NCBI GenBank assembly: GCA_013396635.1
Contig: WBMW01003919.1
Coordinates: 1,940,266 to 2,004,265 of the forward strand
Direction: 5' to 3'
DNA length: 64,000 bases
DNA from: Penelope pileata
Taxonomy: Eukaryota > Chordata > Aves > Galliformes > Cracidae
Shown: positions 63,230 through 64,000 of the stretch, one piece after another
Position numbering within the stretch: position 1 is the first letter of the stretch
Layout of the letters: every line of letters begins with the position of its first letter
Notes under the pieces: generated by a model
The model's input: only the letters and a program-made list of their open reading frames with translations
What the model was told of the DNA's origin: nothing
Databases searched by the model: none
Translations under genes and position numbers: made by a program

Positions 63230-64000
63230 AAATTACATTTTCATATCCTCAGAAATTGGCACACTAAATGAAAAACGATTTATCTCTAGGCAAGTCAAAA
63301 TAAATCAAGAATAAATATTTAATCACACAACTAACTTAAAAAACAAGGGGATCGTACAAAGTTTACCGCACTAAAAAGAACCCTTCACTGGCTTAGGACC
63401 ACCATACTATAACCAGCTGCTGAAATTCGTTTCCTGTGTTGAGACCACTTGGAAAGGGTGGCTAAGCTGCTAGAGCCATATCCTGCTTCTGTTGATGCTC
63501 CTGGAAACCCCCTGGCAGCAAAGGAGTCAGCCCAGGCTGCCACCCAGGGAACACCCACAGACCCCATCGGGGTCAGGCGGGGGGGGTGCGCCTCGGGGAG
63601 CTCACCCCTCTCAGTTATTACCTCTTTCTGAGCAGAGCAGTGTAAAATCCCACCAGTCACAAGTTTCAGAGTATTTTCTACTTGCCAGGAAAATGATTTA
63701 CACACATTTATATATATTTTTCCCTCAAGCTTTATGTAAATCCAAAGCTTTCTTTTAAGGAATCTGTTGCACTTCCAAAGCAGCCAGCCCAGATTTAATT
63801 CTGGGGGAGCAATTAGTTTTTAACTCAGGAACAAGAGAATTTAATCTTCTCCTACGAGACAGCAATGCTCTAAAACATAAGCACGAGCATTTAGATGTAT
63901 GTGCAATTGAATAACAGTAATTAATGAAGAGCAATTTGCAGTTTGCTGTGATTTTTCCCCTGGCTTTCAGACACCTGGGGTCAGACTGTGCTCCGTAGAC
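63230..64000. other. AT-rich tract reaching the window edge
   Basis: AT-rich except for a GC-rich insert at 63480-63610. Contains GAGCAATTAG around 63807-63816 and CAGTAATTAATGAAG around 63915-63929. Texture like the other candidate conserved elements, and it may continue beyond the window. Confidence 0.25.

Overview
The window looks like vertebrate nuclear DNA, most likely from a bird. The best evidence is a truncated CR1 LINE (28572-29686, minus strand) and a second small CR1 3' end fragment (24594-24649, plus strand). CR1 is the dominant retroelement of bird genomes. Interspersed repeats are otherwise very sparse, and there are no Alu, L1, B1 or SVA-type sequences. I cannot name the species; a galliform would fit but is not shown.

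I recognise no protein-coding gene, rRNA or tRNA anywhere in the 64 kb. The longer open frames occur in GC-rich stretches where several frames are open at once, or in a tandem repeat whose unit length is a multiple of three. Several start only at GTG or TTG. None carries a domain I know. The window therefore reads as intron or intergenic DNA. Small, fast-evolving or untranslated exons could still be present, because I had no alignment or transcript data.

Layout: 1-20.2 kb is mixed to GC-rich unique sequence with a CpG-rich patch near 6.1 kb and a compact G-quadruplex motif at 12483-12501. From 20.2 to 28 kb GC-rich and AT-rich blocks alternate, ending with a pyrimidine simple repeat (26306-26337), an AT-rich tract and a small CpG-rich segment with a second G-quadruplex motif (27366-27581). 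The CR1 element follows at 28.6-29.7 kb. It contains two identical 270-bp copies on either side of a single N, which looks like an assembly artefact. At 33.69-34.41 kb lies a minisatellite of 24-bp units with a 192-bp higher-order repeat, passing into a 52-bp composite repeat.

From 35 kb to the end, AT-rich, TAAT-rich tracts (35.0-36.4, 41.2-41.9, 42.5-42.9, 46.7-47.2, 54.8-55.2, 55.6-56.1, 61.7-62.3 and 63.2-64.0 kb) alternate with GC-richer unique DNA. Their texture resembles conserved non-coding elements around developmental regulators. That is inference from composition and short motifs, not from alignment. I found no convincing novel multi-gene system; the items most worth checking are the minisatellite, the N-flanked duplication, the CpG/G-quadruplex segment and the AT-rich tracts.
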